The position numbers were made by a program, and so were the translations under genes. The notes under the pieces are model-generated. The model was not told the DNA's origin, ran no database searches, and was given only the letters and a program-made list of their open reading frames with translations. Positions 42,468 through 52,528 of a stretch of 64,000 bases of DNA are shown one piece after another; position 1 is the first letter of the stretch, and the number at the start of each line of letters is the position of its first letter. The stretch is from a virus. The stretch is taken from positions 26,099 to 90,098 of IMG/VR virus record IMGVR_UViG_3300043436_003696; one strand, given 5' to 3'.

Positions 42468-42666
42468 TAACGTACCTGAAACTAGAACTATGTATATTGG
42501 TGTTTGGGAAGGTGAAAACGGAAGTGTAAATGTTGTTGGACTACCACAACAAGATATTAAAATCGCAGAACACCATTTAATTATTTCTAGTAGACAAAAT
42601 AAAGGTTGGAAAAGAATTATAAGTTTTGAAGTACCATATTTTAAAAAAGCAGATAATGATTATTAA
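42430..42666 (+). CDS. small protein, unknown
   Basis: 78 residues; MMQEIQITQATTNNVPETRT, then beta-rich MYIGVWEGENGSVNVVGLP. The start is uncertain because the 42390 frame may be its true beginning. Not recognised. Confidence 0.55.
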   Translation: MMQEIQITQATTNNVPETRTMYIGVWEGENGSVNVVGLPQQDIKIAEHHLIISSRQNKGWKRIISFEVPYFKKADNDY

Positions 42667-43096
42667 AATAGATAATAATTGGTTTAAAAATGTAGAAAAA
42701 AATGATTATAAGAACTATATTAAAGAATGTAATGAAGCTAAAGAGAAAGTTACATTTAAAATACATGAAGGCAAAGTAGTTTATAAAGTAGTAAATTCTG
42801 TAGAATTAAAAAAATTAAATGTAGCGGAAGAACCACAAAAAGAACAAAAACAAATTAAAGATAATCCTGTTGATAGTCTTTTATCTGTTGTATTGTTAAC
42901 AACAGGGGGTAAAACTATTAGCGTGCCTAAAATAAATATACCAGTATTAAATACTTCTATTAGTAAACAAGTTCCTTTTATAATAGGACAATCTTTAAAT
43001 TACCAATATTGTGATAGATGTAATACAACTGTTAATCATTATAAAGTAATGGGTGTACTAGCTTGTGGTAATTGTAGATACGGTGTTGTTTTGTAA
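42656..43096 (+). CDS. zinc-ribbon protein, unknown
   Basis: 146 residues from MIIKIDNNW (42656), overlapping the previous stop. The C-terminus YCDRCNTTVNHYKVMGVLAC with GNCRYG has four Cys in two CxxC pairs, a zinc ribbon; the middle is low-complexity. Role unknown. Confidence 0.6.
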   Translation: MIIKIDNNWFKNVEKNDYKNYIKECNEAKEKVTFKIHEGKVVYKVVNSVELKKLNVAEEPQKEQKQIKDNPVDSLLSVVLLTTGGKTISVPKINIPVLNTSISKQVPFIIGQSLNYQYCDRCNTTVNHYKVMGVLACGNCRYGVVL

Positions 43097-43160
43097 AAAT
43101 AAATTTATACCTAAAAAGTAAAAAGTAAATAATCGACGTAAAATTATTAAATTTGTAACA

Positions 43161-43412
43161 ATGTCAGATAAAATTTTAGATAAAAATATTAAACTTATAG
43201 CTCAAAAACATGGTGTTGAAGAAAGTTTAGTTAAAGAATTATGGGATTTTCAAAGTAGACAAGTAGGTAAATTTTTATCTAGTATACCTGTTGATGAAAC
43301 ACCTGATAAAATAAAAATGACATGGATAGGCAGTTTTAAATTTAAAAAAACGCAATATGATAAATTTAATGAAATTAAAAAACTTAAACAAGAAAGCTCC
43401 ATTAAGGATTAA
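43161..43412 (+). CDS. small protein, unknown
   Basis: 83 residues. LIAQKHGVEESLVKELWDFQ suggests a helix-turn-helix-like pair of helices; the next half (MTWIGSFKFKKTQYDKFNE) is basic. A TAAATTTG box lies six bases before the ATG, but no upstream box supports it. Such DNA-binding-like proteins upstream of terminase may be part of packaging. Confidence 0.55.
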   Translation: MSDKILDKNIKLIAQKHGVEESLVKELWDFQSRQVGKFLSSIPVDETPDKIKMTWIGSFKFKKTQYDKFNEIKKLKQESSIKD

Positions 43413-43617
43413 CTTAAAAATAACTTTAGACTTTTGGGCATTTAAACCGTATAAAGAAAAATTAACTTACGGTATTGATGGATTAACATATTCACCAACT
43501 TCTTATAGATTCTTATGTTTTGCAATTACAACTGTAAAAGAATCTGATAGAGTAGTATTTGAAGTTGCTAGTTATAAAGTATCTGGTAATGAAGGTAAAA
43601 AATTTAATAAATCATGA
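43357..43617 (+). CDS. small beta-rich protein, unknown
   Basis: 86 residues with start uncertain (43357 or 43369, both inside the previous gene). The reliable part is LKITLDFWAFKPYKEKL to the end, beta-rich. The stop overlaps the next ATG. Not recognised. Confidence 0.5.
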   Translation: MINLMKLKNLNKKAPLRINLKITLDFWAFKPYKEKLTYGIDGLTYSPTSYRFLCFAITTVKESDRVVFEVASYKVSGNEGKKFNKS

Positions 43618-44204
43618 TTAAACTTATTAGTATACAAGATGAAAAACCTGTAATATCTGCTGAAGCTAGAACTATTGCTATTTTTAGAAAAATAATAGAA
43701 AGAGATAGAGGTCAATGGAAATTACAAGGAGATTCAGACGGTAGAAAAAAAATTCTAGCTATGCTAGAACTTTCTTTTATTTATTTTTTTGCTGACCCAA
43801 GAAGTCAATATACTGAAACTTATGCAGGTGATAATGATTTACGTGCAGAAAAAGTTAAACGTATTTTAGGATTACCAGAAACTTGGAAACCAGATGAATT
43901 AATAAAAGAAGCTATTGAATTTTATGTATCAGAATTAAAAGAAGATTTTGATATAGGGTTTTTAGAAGATTCTTTATTAGCTGCTAAAAAAACAAGAGAA
44001 TATTTTAGAAATGTTGATTACGATGAAACTATTCAAGTAGGTAAATCAGTAGTATTAAAATATAAAATTAAAGAAGTTACATCAGCACTTAAAGAAGTAC
44101 CTAGCGTAATTGAAAATTTAAAAATAGCTAGAGAAAAAGCTTTTAAATCTGAAAAACTTAATACTAAAGTTAGAGGTGGTGGTGCTGTAGGTAGATACGA
44201 ATAA
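43614..44204 (+). CDS. terminase-linked protein, candidate small terminase
   Basis: 196 residues. IFRKIIERDRGQWKLQG and RAEKVKRILGLPETWKPDEL are helical; the C-terminal third is basic with RGGGAVGRYE at the end. It lies three bases before the large terminase. Position suggests small terminase or a packaging partner; the sequence does not prove it. Confidence 0.5.
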   Translation: MIKLISIQDEKPVISAEARTIAIFRKIIERDRGQWKLQGDSDGRKKILAMLELSFIYFFADPRSQYTETYAGDNDLRAEKVKRILGLPETWKPDELIKEAIEFYVSELKEDFDIGFLEDSLLAAKKTREYFRNVDYDETIQVGKSVVLKYKIKEVTSALKEVPSVIENLKIAREKAFKSEKLNTKVRGGGAVGRYE

Positions 44205-44207
44205 TCT

Positions 44208-46436
44208 ATGAGAAAAGAAGATGTTAAATTAATTGACTTTACTGCATTAGGTATAAATACTAAATTATTTAGTCCTGCTGCTGCATACTATGATACTCAT
44301 GGTAATTATCCTGATTTTAAAGATACAATTTATTGGGATGAAGAAGAACGTAGATGTATTGAAGGTTATAGCATAACTAGTACTAAAGGCGTAACAATCA
44401 ATATAACAGGGGAACATTACAGTTATCTTAATTACACAAGAATTAAATTAACTGATGACCCAGATGCTAAAAGTAAAAAATCGTTCTTTAAACGAGCAAC
44501 AACTAAAAAAGAAGCTTTTCCAGATTTTTGGGATGGTGATTATATTTTTTATTGGTGTAAAATAATTGCACGATATGGTGCAAGTAATTACCCTGAAATT
44601 AAAAAACAAGGTGGTATTACTTTAGAAGAATTTACAAACTTACATTTTCCAGACGAAGTAAAAATAAAAAAGCAATCATTTTTTGTAAATGGTATTGAAC
44701 AAGATTATTTTGAAGAAGATGGAATTAAATATTATTTGTATGGTTCTGGTAAAAATGTAGTAGTAGGTAAAAAAAGACGTGGTGGTTATTCATATAAAAT
44801 GGGTAATGCTGGTAGTAGAAGATACCATTTCTTTAAAAAATCTACAACTTTATTAACTGCTTATGACAATGCGTATCTTTTAGATGATGCGTTAATGACT
44901 AAAACAGTTGAATGTATTGACTGGATAGATAGTAAAACACCGTTTACTAAACGAAGATTAATAAATCTTGATGACCATAAAATGTGTGGTTACAAAGAAA
45001 ATGTTGGTGGTGTAGAAGTACATAAAGGTAGAAAAAGTCAAATTATTGCTATTTCATTTAGGGGTAATAAAGGTGCTGCAAGGGGTAAAGATGCTGATGA
45101 AATATACGTAGAAGAATCTGGTAAAGCACCTAACCTTATTGAATTTAGTGATGCTACTATAGATTCATTAAGTGATGGATTAATGAATAGTACTGGGCAA
45201 ATTATTTGGTTTGGTACTGGTGGTGGTGATAATACAGATTGGGAAGGTTTTAAAGAAATTTTTTACAACCCTAATAAATATAATTGTCTTGAATTTGAAA
45301 ATGTTTGGGATGAAGGTGCTACTGGTACTTATTGTGGAATGTTTATTCCTGATTATTGGACTGCTGTAGGATTTATTACACCAAATGGTGAATCTTTAAT
45401 TGAATTAGCAAAAGAAGCTGAATTAGAATATCAAAAAAATAAATATTTAACTAAAGGAGATGGTAAAGGATTAGTTGCTCGTAAAATGGAGCATCCAATG
45501 TGTCCAGCAGAAGCATTTGCAATTTCTAGTAGTAATATATTTGATGTTTTAACTGTTAGAGAATGGCGATTAAAAGTAGAAAGAGAAAAACTACATCAAA
45601 AATTTGCAACTGTAGGTTCATTTAGTTACGATAGTTCTGGTAAATTAAAATTTAATGTTGACGATACTGGAACATTACAACCTTTTTGGGATTACCCAAT
45701 TAATGAAAATACTCCTAATAAAAAAGGAGCGGTAGTTATTTGGAATCCACCTTTAAAAGAAGGTGGTCAAGTACCAGCAAATAGATATATTATAGATGTA
45801 GATACATACAGGTATGACCAAAGTACAGGTAGTTCTGTTGGAGCAGCTTATGTAAAAATACTATCTGGTGCTAAAGTACCGTTTAATTTAGATAACAGAA
45901 TTGTTGGGCAATATGTTGGAAGACCTGCAAAAAAAGATGACTTTTGTAGAATTATATTTCAATTAGCTGATTACTATAATGCTAAAATAGGTTATGAAAA
46001 TGATGACCAAACATTATTAGATTACGCTAAAGCTAAAAAATTAGATTTAATGAAATATTTTGAAGGGGAATTTCAATTAGCTTTTGATGAAAAAATAGCT
46101 ACAAAAAATTCTAAAGTTAGGCGTAAATTTGGTATGCACATTGGTGATGGTAAGTTATCACAACGTAAGTATACTGGAGATGAATATATAAAAGATAGTA
46201 TTGAAGAAGTTAGAGGAACTTACGAAGACGGTTCAACACAAACTAATTTAATGACTATATATGATATTGGATTATTAAAAGAAATTGAATCATATAATCC
46301 AGAAAAAGGTAATTTTGATAGAATTGCTGCTTTAAGAATACAAGCTTACCATGAACGAGAAATTGTTTATGAAAATAGAAAAGAAACTGTAAAAAGAAAA
46401 ACATTCTTTTTAGATAACCACCAATGTTTTAAATAA
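44208..46436 (+). CDS. terL: terminase large subunit
   Basis: 742 residues, long as in crAss-like phages. The ATPase half has a P-loop region VVVGKKRRGGYSYKMGNAGS (an atypical Walker A), Walker B DEIYVEESGKAPN and coupling region IIWFGTGGGDNTD. The nuclease half starts RYIIDVDTYRYD, with acidic residues of an RNase H fold, then IGYENDDQTLLDYAK and NFDRIAALRIQAY. It cuts and pumps DNA into the head, docking on the portal encoded next, six bases away. Confidence 0.85.
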   Translation: MRKEDVKLIDFTALGINTKLFSPAAAYYDTHGNYPDFKDTIYWDEEERRCIEGYSITSTKGVTINITGEHYSYLNYTRIKLTDDPDAKSKKSFFKRATTKKEAFPDFWDGDYIFYWCKIIARYGASNYPEIKKQGGITLEEFTNLHFPDEVKIKKQSFFVNGIEQDYFEEDGIKYYLYGSGKNVVVGKKRRGGYSYKMGNAGSRRYHFFKKSTTLLTAYDNAYLLDDALMTKTVECIDWIDSKTPFTKRRLINLDDHKMCGYKENVGGVEVHKGRKSQIIAISFRGNKGAARGKDADEIYVEESGKAPNLIEFSDATIDSLSDGLMNSTGQIIWFGTGGGDNTDWEGFKEIFYNPNKYNCLEFENVWDEGATGTYCGMFIPDYWTAVGFITPNGESLIELAKEAELEYQKNKYLTKGDGKGLVARKMEHPMCPAEAFAISSSNIFDVLTVREWRLKVEREKLHQKFATVGSFSYDSSGKLKFNVDDTGTLQPFWDYPINENTPNKKGAVVIWNPPLKEGGQVPANRYIIDVDTYRYDQSTGSSVGAAYVKILSGAKVPFNLDNRIVGQYVGRPAKKDDFCRIIFQLADYYNAKIGYENDDQTLLDYAKAKKLDLMKYFEGEFQLAFDEKIATKNSKVRRKFGMHIGDGKLSQRKYTGDEYIKDSIEEVRGTYEDGSTQTNLMTIYDIGLLKEIESYNPEKGNFDRIAALRIQAYHEREIVYENRKETVKRKTFFLDNHQCFK

Positions 46437-46442
46437 AATACA

Positions 46443-48761
46443 ATGAATATATCAAGACCAGAACAACGATTACTTTTAAGTAAAAAGAATCAAGATTGGA
46501 AAGAAAAAAACGTAATATATTGGTGTGGTAGAACTAATTTATATCCTGTTGTTAATAGCGATGCTTTAGTTTTATACGCAGCAGCAGCAGGTAAAATGGA
46601 TGAAAGCGTATATACTTACGTTACAAATCCATTAAATACTAACGACACTAAATTAAAAGGGTATCCAGCTAAAATGCGTAATATTGACATTTTATCTGGT
46701 AATATTCAAACTCTTCTTGGAGAATTAAGTGAAAGATTGTTTAACCCAATGGTTATAGCAATTAATTCTAATATTGAAAGTTTAAAAGAAGAAAAAGAAT
46801 ATGAATTACTTCTACAACAATTAAAACAAGAATTTGTAAATAATTTAGTAAAAGAAGGATTAGCTCCGCAAGAAATAGCTCAAACACCATTATCTGATGA
46901 TATTATTAGAAAAACTGTTTCTAATATTAAAGACCAATTAGCATTAATGGGTCAACAAGGGTTAGATGTTATTTTAAAAGATTCTGAAGTTGATTTAATT
47001 AGACGTAAAACACTTTATGATTTTATTGTTTTAGCTCGTATGTTTACTTACAGAGATATACAATATAATGATATAGTTTATAATTGGGTTAGTCCATTAG
47101 AAATTAGTTTTACTAATACACCTAATGTTGATTTTATAGAAGACTGTGAAGCAGTTAAACGTGCTGTAACATTACCTATGTCAGAAATAATGGATATTTT
47201 TTCTGATAATAAAGATTTTCAAAAAATATTACCTGAATTAGAATTACGTATTGGTAATGTTGGCTATCAATCTGTTTATACAGGTATAACTACAGATATG
47301 TTAAAAGGAGATATGTCACAACCATTTACTACTCAAACCGAAGGATTAATGGTAGAGCATATTAATTGGACTTCTATGAAAATGATGAAACGTGTTACTG
47401 GTAAAGACGTTTTTGGAAATTTTTATAAAGAAGATTACGATGAAACTTATATAGCTTTAGATACAGAAGAAGTAGAAGAATATTGGGTTAATGAAAAATG
47501 GGAAGGGTATAGAATAGATGGTCAACATATATTAGGAGTACAACCAATTGAATTTCAACGTGGTACTTATAATAACCCTAATAAATGTAAAAATTTATAC
47601 AACGGTAGAATATTTATGAATAATTATATTATTCCTCAATCTATTATAGAAAAAGGAATTGTATATCAAATTAAATATAATATAATACATTACCATTTAG
47701 AAAAAATTATAGCTAAAAATAAAGATAAAATAATGACTATTCCTTTAGGGATTATACCTCAAAAAGAAGGTTGGGATGAATTTACTATGATGTATTATGC
47801 TGATGCTCATGGTTACTTATTTATGGATGAAACTAATCCACAAACAATGCAAGCTATGCAATACATGAAAAGTATTGATATGGGGTTAACACAATACATT
47901 AAAGAAATGTATGGTATTCTTAGGCAGATAAAAGAAGATTGGGATGAATCAGTTGGTATAAGTAGACAAAGAAAAGGTCAAAATATGGCTTCTGATGGAA
48001 AAGCTGTAAATGAAGAAGCTATATACAGAAGTTCTGTTATTAGTGAAGAATTTTTTAAACAACATGAAGAAACAATTATTAGAGATTTACAATGTTTATT
48101 AGATTTCTCTAAAGTAGCTTGGGCTAATGGTAAAAAAGGTGCTTATGTAAATAGTGATATGAAAGAAGTTTATTACAATTTAGACCCTACTGTTTATCCT
48201 TTTTCAGAACATGGTATTTATGTAGAAAATAGTACAAAAGCTACTAAAGAACTACAAATGATGAAACAACAATTAGGTAATGTAGCACAACAATCTAACC
48301 AAATAGGATTATTACCTAGAATTGCTAGAGCTACTAATATGAGTAAATTGATTGAAGAAATAGATGCGATAGAAGCTAAATTCAATGAACAACAACAAGG
48401 TAATGTTCAAGCAGAACAACAATTAAAAGCAGAAGAAGTTGCTGATAAAGAAAAAGATAGACAGCTTAAAATATATGAAATTGATGAAAACAATGATACT
48501 AAAAAATATATAGCTGTTTTACAAGCACAAGCACAAGCATTATCTTTTCAAATGGGTGAAGAAGGTACTGTAGATGCTGTTAAAATACAAGAACTTGCTA
48601 TTAAACAACAAGAAATTTTTAGAAAAATTGATTTAGAACAACAAAAATTAGAAGAATCGAAACAAAAAAGAATGGATGATGTTAAAATAGCTAGAGAAAA
48701 TATGGTAAATGATTTAGAAATAGCAAAGAAAAATGCTTCAAATAGAGGAGCAAAAAAATAA
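46443..48761 (+). CDS. portal protein
   Basis: 772 residues, directly after terminase. Large, with long helical C-terminal half (QQQGNVQAEQQLKAEEV, heptads, Gln/Lys-rich, ending NASNRGAKK) and an N-terminal half with RRKTLYDFIVLARMFTYRD and YNWVSPLEISFTNTPN. Size and placement are those of crAss-like portals (dodecameric ring at the head vertex). No catalytic motif is expected; assignment rests on synteny and shape. Confidence 0.75.
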   Translation: MNISRPEQRLLLSKKNQDWKEKNVIYWCGRTNLYPVVNSDALVLYAAAAGKMDESVYTYVTNPLNTNDTKLKGYPAKMRNIDILSGNIQTLLGELSERLFNPMVIAINSNIESLKEEKEYELLLQQLKQEFVNNLVKEGLAPQEIAQTPLSDDIIRKTVSNIKDQLALMGQQGLDVILKDSEVDLIRRKTLYDFIVLARMFTYRDIQYNDIVYNWVSPLEISFTNTPNVDFIEDCEAVKRAVTLPMSEIMDIFSDNKDFQKILPELELRIGNVGYQSVYTGITTDMLKGDMSQPFTTQTEGLMVEHINWTSMKMMKRVTGKDVFGNFYKEDYDETYIALDTEEVEEYWVNEKWEGYRIDGQHILGVQPIEFQRGTYNNPNKCKNLYNGRIFMNNYIIPQSIIEKGIVYQIKYNIIHYHLEKIIAKNKDKIMTIPLGIIPQKEGWDEFTMMYYADAHGYLFMDETNPQTMQAMQYMKSIDMGLTQYIKEMYGILRQIKEDWDESVGISRQRKGQNMASDGKAVNEEAIYRSSVISEEFFKQHEETIIRDLQCLLDFSKVAWANGKKGAYVNSDMKEVYYNLDPTVYPFSEHGIYVENSTKATKELQMMKQQLGNVAQQSNQIGLLPRIARATNMSKLIEEIDAIEAKFNEQQQGNVQAEQQLKAEEVADKEKDRQLKIYEIDENNDTKKYIAVLQAQAQALSFQMGEEGTVDAVKIQELAIKQQEIFRKIDLEQQKLEESKQKRMDDVKIARENMVNDLEIAKKNASNRGAKK

Positions 48762-48797
48762 ATCTATACACAATTAATACACTTAAAATAGTTTAAA

Positions 48798-48824
48798 ATA
48801 ACTGTTGTAAATTGTGTAAATTTG
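48798..48824 (+). promoter_or_regulatory. possible promoter of the scaffold and capsid genes
   Basis: TAAATTTG (48817-48824) matches TAnnTTTG; about 20 bases upstream only TTTA is seen. It lies 44 bases before the scaffold-like gene in the longest gap of the head cluster, as expected for abundant capsid transcripts. Confidence 0.45.
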
Positions 48825-48867
48825 TATTCGGTTTTAAATAAATACACACAACTTAAATTTAATAATT

Positions 48868-49944
48868 ATGGTAGAACCACAAATTTTTGTTTCAGACGAA
48901 ATGGCTGAAATGATGAACCAAAAGTTTAATCTGGAAGACCCAGAAAAAACCCCTGATGCGCCTAGTAACAATGCAACTAACAATGCAACTAATGATGAAC
49001 CTGATGGTACTGATTTATCTTGGGATGAAGAATCATCAACATCTAAAGATTTAAATTTTGCATTTAACAACGATTCTAACAACGATGATGATGAAGATAA
49101 AGATGAAGATGAAGATGAACCATCTACATTAAAAACTTTATTAACTAATTACGGTTACGAAGATGATGATGATTTTAAAGAACTAGATTTAAAAGACAAC
49201 TCTGTTGAAGCAATTAAAAAGTTTTACGAAATTAGAGATGTTAAAAAAGTTAAAGAAATAGCAGCTCAAATCTTAGAAGAGGATGAAGACATTAAAAGTC
49301 TTTCTGAATGGAAAAAAGAAGGTAAATCAGTAGCTAGTTGGAAAGCTCAAAAAGAAGCTGAAGCTTTTACAATTGAAATTTCTGATGATGATATTGAAGG
49401 GCATGAAAAATTTGTTCGTTCAGTGTATGAACAACAAGGAATTAAAGGTAAAAAACTTGATGCAATTATTGAACAATTAAAAGATGATGATGAATTATTA
49501 ACTGAATCTAAAGATTTTCAAGAAAAAATTAAGCAGAGTGTAAAACAAAATGCTGATGCTATTGCAAAACAAGAAGCGGTAAAAGCTAAAACAGAACAAG
49601 AACTTAGAGATAAAGAAATAAAAGAAGTTAATGAAATTATTAAAACAGGTAAATTAGCAAATAGATTAATTATACCTGAAACAGAAAGAACTACTTTTAA
49701 CAAATATCTTTTTTCAAAAGACCGTGAAGAAAAATGGAATAAATTAGATACAGAAACACAATTACTTATTGAATATATGCTTTATAAAGATTTTAATATC
49801 AAAGGTGTAGAAAAAAAACAAGTAGTTGCAGCATCTAGTGGAAATAGAAAACCAGCATTAGCTGGTAAAGCAGGTGATTCTAAAGATATTCCAGAAATGT
49901 CTTTTGAAGAATTAAAAAGAAAACTAGGTAATAAACAAACCTAA
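48868..49944 (+). CDS. acidic scaffold-like protein
   Basis: 358 residues. Very acidic N-terminal third (DDDEDKDEDEDEPSTL), central helices (SLSEWKKEGKSVASWKAQKE), coiled coil with KAKTEQELRDKEIKEVNEI and basic end FEELKRKLGNKQT. Together with the location between portal and capsid this fits an internal scaffold. A protease activity is not visible. Confidence 0.7.
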   Translation: MVEPQIFVSDEMAEMMNQKFNLEDPEKTPDAPSNNATNNATNDEPDGTDLSWDEESSTSKDLNFAFNNDSNNDDDEDKDEDEDEPSTLKTLLTNYGYEDDDDFKELDLKDNSVEAIKKFYEIRDVKKVKEIAAQILEEDEDIKSLSEWKKEGKSVASWKAQKEAEAFTIEISDDDIEGHEKFVRSVYEQQGIKGKKLDAIIEQLKDDDELLTESKDFQEKIKQSVKQNADAIAKQEAVKAKTEQELRDKEIKEVNEIIKTGKLANRLIIPETERTTFNKYLFSKDREEKWNKLDTETQLLIEYMLYKDFNIKGVEKKQVVAASSGNRKPALAGKAGDSKDIPEMSFEELKRKLGNKQT

Positions 49945-49974
49945 TAACTATAAACAACTAAATAAATAAACAAC

Positions 49975-51489
49975 ATGAGTGGAAAAATTAAACCAGAGTT
50001 GAAGCTTTATCAAGATACATATAAAGATAAAGACTACAGTTCTATTACTGAACTATCAAGAGCAATGCAGTCAGAAGCTACATTGTTAACTCCTATTGTA
50101 ACTCACATGATTTACAATGACAAAGAATATGGTAAGAAAAACTTTCCTATTCTAGCTTACACAGAAGGAAGCAAAGCAGGTATTGAAGGTAAAGCTAAAA
50201 CTATTACCAAAGTAAAACTTGATGATGCTAACTTTGAATATAAATATCCAGTAATGGGCGCACCTAAAAAATCTTCTTTAGTAGTAAGAAGCTATTATAC
50301 TGCTGGTGATAGACCAGGTTTAGGTGGAAGTATTTTTAAAATTGTGTTTGCAGATAGATGGTTTTATCGCCAACAAACATTGTACCCACCTACAATTAAT
50401 AGAGCGCAACTACAATGTCGTGTACAAGAAGACCCTATTCCAGTATCAGATGGTTGGGAATATACTGTTAAAATCTTTGCAGGCACTTCTGGTTTATATA
50501 TGCCACTTAGCTGTTTAGCGCAAGGTAGTGTTTGGACTGGTGGTGTTGCTAAAGTACCTTTTGAAGGTTCAAAAGGAACTGAATCACGTTCACAAATGCC
50601 TAGTATGGCTACTAACATGATTAGCATGCATCGTAATTCTTACAAATACAAAGGAAATCTTGCTAAAAAAGTAATGCGTTTTCATATTCCTATTGATGGT
50701 AAACTATTCAAATCTTATATGGATTATGAATTGTACATGTCAATGTTATATTTTAATGAGGCTCGTGAACATGATATTTGGTGGTCGCAATACGCAAAAT
50801 CAAATACAGGTGAATTTTATACAGTAGATAATGAAACATCTATTCCAATTACATCTGGAGCTGGTATTGACCAACAAATTCCTACAAGTAATATTGATAC
50901 TTACTCAATATTGACCTATAACAAGTTCTTTAACATGGTTCGTGATGTTACTTTTAACATTACAGATGAAGTATCTGATATTCACGTTTACACAGGTAAA
51001 GGTGGTATGGAAGGATTTGATAAAATGATTAAAAATGAGTTAAAAGGATTTACTCAACTTATTGATAGTAGACAATTCTCTAAAGGAGAAAATACTTGGG
51101 ATATGGTTTACGGTTCGTTCTTTAGTTCATTCCGTCATATTGATGGTCAAATGTTAACAGTACATTATCATCCAATGTTTGATAGAGGTGTATATGCAGA
51201 AGGTCAACCTAAACATCCAGTTTCAGGATTACCAATTTGTTCACATCACTTCTACTTTATAGACCAAACAGTATATCAAGGAGAAGCTAATCTTCAATAT
51301 ATTGTTCAAGATGGTGCTGAGAACATTAACTTTGTAGTTCCGGGTGTTTATACCCCAATGGGTTACCCAGAAACAGTTTATCGTGCTACTGATAGAGATG
51401 CAACAAGTATTGAAAATGTAAGAACAGGTGGTATTCAAATTAAACGCCCATCATCTTGTTTCAAATTGTTATGTAATCTTGGTCAATAA
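49975..51489 (+). CDS. major capsid protein
   Basis: 504 residues. Codon use differs from neighbours (more C-ending codons), as in the most abundant protein. Beta-rich, no long helices; LSRAMQSEATLLTPIVTHM at the start, RPGLGGSIFKIVFADRWFY in the middle, and a C-terminal VYRATDRDATSIENVRTGG. HK97-like fold is inferred from size, synteny (terminase, portal, scaffold, this gene) and high-expression signs. Confidence 0.75.
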   Translation: MSGKIKPELKLYQDTYKDKDYSSITELSRAMQSEATLLTPIVTHMIYNDKEYGKKNFPILAYTEGSKAGIEGKAKTITKVKLDDANFEYKYPVMGAPKKSSLVVRSYYTAGDRPGLGGSIFKIVFADRWFYRQQTLYPPTINRAQLQCRVQEDPIPVSDGWEYTVKIFAGTSGLYMPLSCLAQGSVWTGGVAKVPFEGSKGTESRSQMPSMATNMISMHRNSYKYKGNLAKKVMRFHIPIDGKLFKSYMDYELYMSMLYFNEAREHDIWWSQYAKSNTGEFYTVDNETSIPITSGAGIDQQIPTSNIDTYSILTYNKFFNMVRDVTFNITDEVSDIHVYTGKGGMEGFDKMIKNELKGFTQLIDSRQFSKGENTWDMVYGSFFSSFRHIDGQMLTVHYHPMFDRGVYAEGQPKHPVSGLPICSHHFYFIDQTVYQGEANLQYIVQDGAENINFVVPGVYTPMGYPETVYRATDRDATSIENVRTGGIQIKRPSSCFKLLCNLGQ

Positions 51490-51490
51490 G

Positions 51491-51498
51491 TAGCTTTG
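51491..51498 (+). promoter_or_regulatory. possible -7 box after the capsid gene
   Basis: TAGCTTTG, identical to the -7 box at 40603; a TTG lies 22 bases upstream (51466-51468), slightly too far. It stands 49 bases before the next gene. Confidence 0.35.
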
Positions 51499-51546
51499 TA
51501 AAAATCCAAATAAAATAAATTTCAACTTAAACTTAATAAAATAAAA

Positions 51547-52497
51547 ATGGAAGCAATAGCTAAACAACAAGAAAAACCAACTGAAATAAAAACAGTTGAA
51601 CAAATCTATAAAATCACAGTTAATAGGAGAGAGGATGATTATCATCCTCTCCCTAAACAACTGCGAGATAGTTCATATTACAAAGGTAATATAAGTTCTC
51701 AATATAAAGTTATTAACGGTTATACTACTACCGCAATTATTAGAGGATTAGATACAAATCAAGAACGATTTTATTCTTCTCAATTAATTAATAAAAATCC
51801 TAAAGATTTAGGATTTGATGATGCAATGACAACTTTTTGGGCAGAATTTACTTTAGCTGTACCAGAAAGAGGTTTAATTTTAGATGCTTCTTACACTGAA
51901 GAAAAAGTTAAATTAGATGGTGAAGAAATATTTATTAAAAAACCTAAATATTTAGACCAGTATATTAAAGCTGAATTTGCAAAACAATCTAATGGAGTAG
52001 CTTTCTTACCAGAAGAACGTGATAATCCAGATTTGTTTAAATTCATTATGAATGATTTATCTGTAGCTAAAGCAGAAAGTCGTAAGAAATTTGACCAAAT
52101 ATCTATAGCAGATGCTAAATATGTTGAATTAGTTACTTTAGTAAAAGAAACTGGTAAAACTGAAAAAGTAGAATACATGTTAGACTTATTAAAAGAAGAC
52201 CATGAATTATTCTACAATGTAGATTTAACAGATAAATTAATGCGCCTTAAAGAAATAGCTAACCAAAAACCTGTTGAATTTGTTACAAAATACAACGATG
52301 ACTTATTGGAAGTAAAAGCTTTATTATATAGATTAACTCAAACAAGATTAATAACACTAGAAGGTGGAACATATTTCCTAGATAATAAACAAATTGGTGC
52401 GTATAAAGAAGCAATTACTTATTTAAATGACCAAACTAATTCTGGAGAAGTATCAAAACTAAAAGCTAGATTAAAAGATATTTTACTTAAAAAGTAA
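51547..52497 (+). CDS. virion-block protein, unknown
   Basis: 316 residues; Lys/Glu-rich helices in the second half (ADAKYVELVTLVKETGKTEK, LDLLKEDHELFYNVDL). It lies between the capsid and a Gly/Thr-rich protein, so a head or connector role is likely. Family not recognised. Confidence 0.6.
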   Translation: MEAIAKQQEKPTEIKTVEQIYKITVNRREDDYHPLPKQLRDSSYYKGNISSQYKVINGYTTTAIIRGLDTNQERFYSSQLINKNPKDLGFDDAMTTFWAEFTLAVPERGLILDASYTEEKVKLDGEEIFIKKPKYLDQYIKAEFAKQSNGVAFLPEERDNPDLFKFIMNDLSVAKAESRKKFDQISIADAKYVELVTLVKETGKTEKVEYMLDLLKEDHELFYNVDLTDKLMRLKEIANQKPVEFVTKYNDDLLEVKALLYRLTQTRLITLEGGTYFLDNKQIGAYKEAITYLNDQTNSGEVSKLKARLKDILLKK

Positions 52498-52528
52498 AAA
52501 CAAATAAACAATCTAATAAAACAAAACA

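Noticed and set aside
43148-43155. TAAATTTG as a promoter for the 43161 gene
   Set aside because: Only six bases from the ATG and no upstream TTG at 19-21 bases; may be chance in AT-rich DNA.
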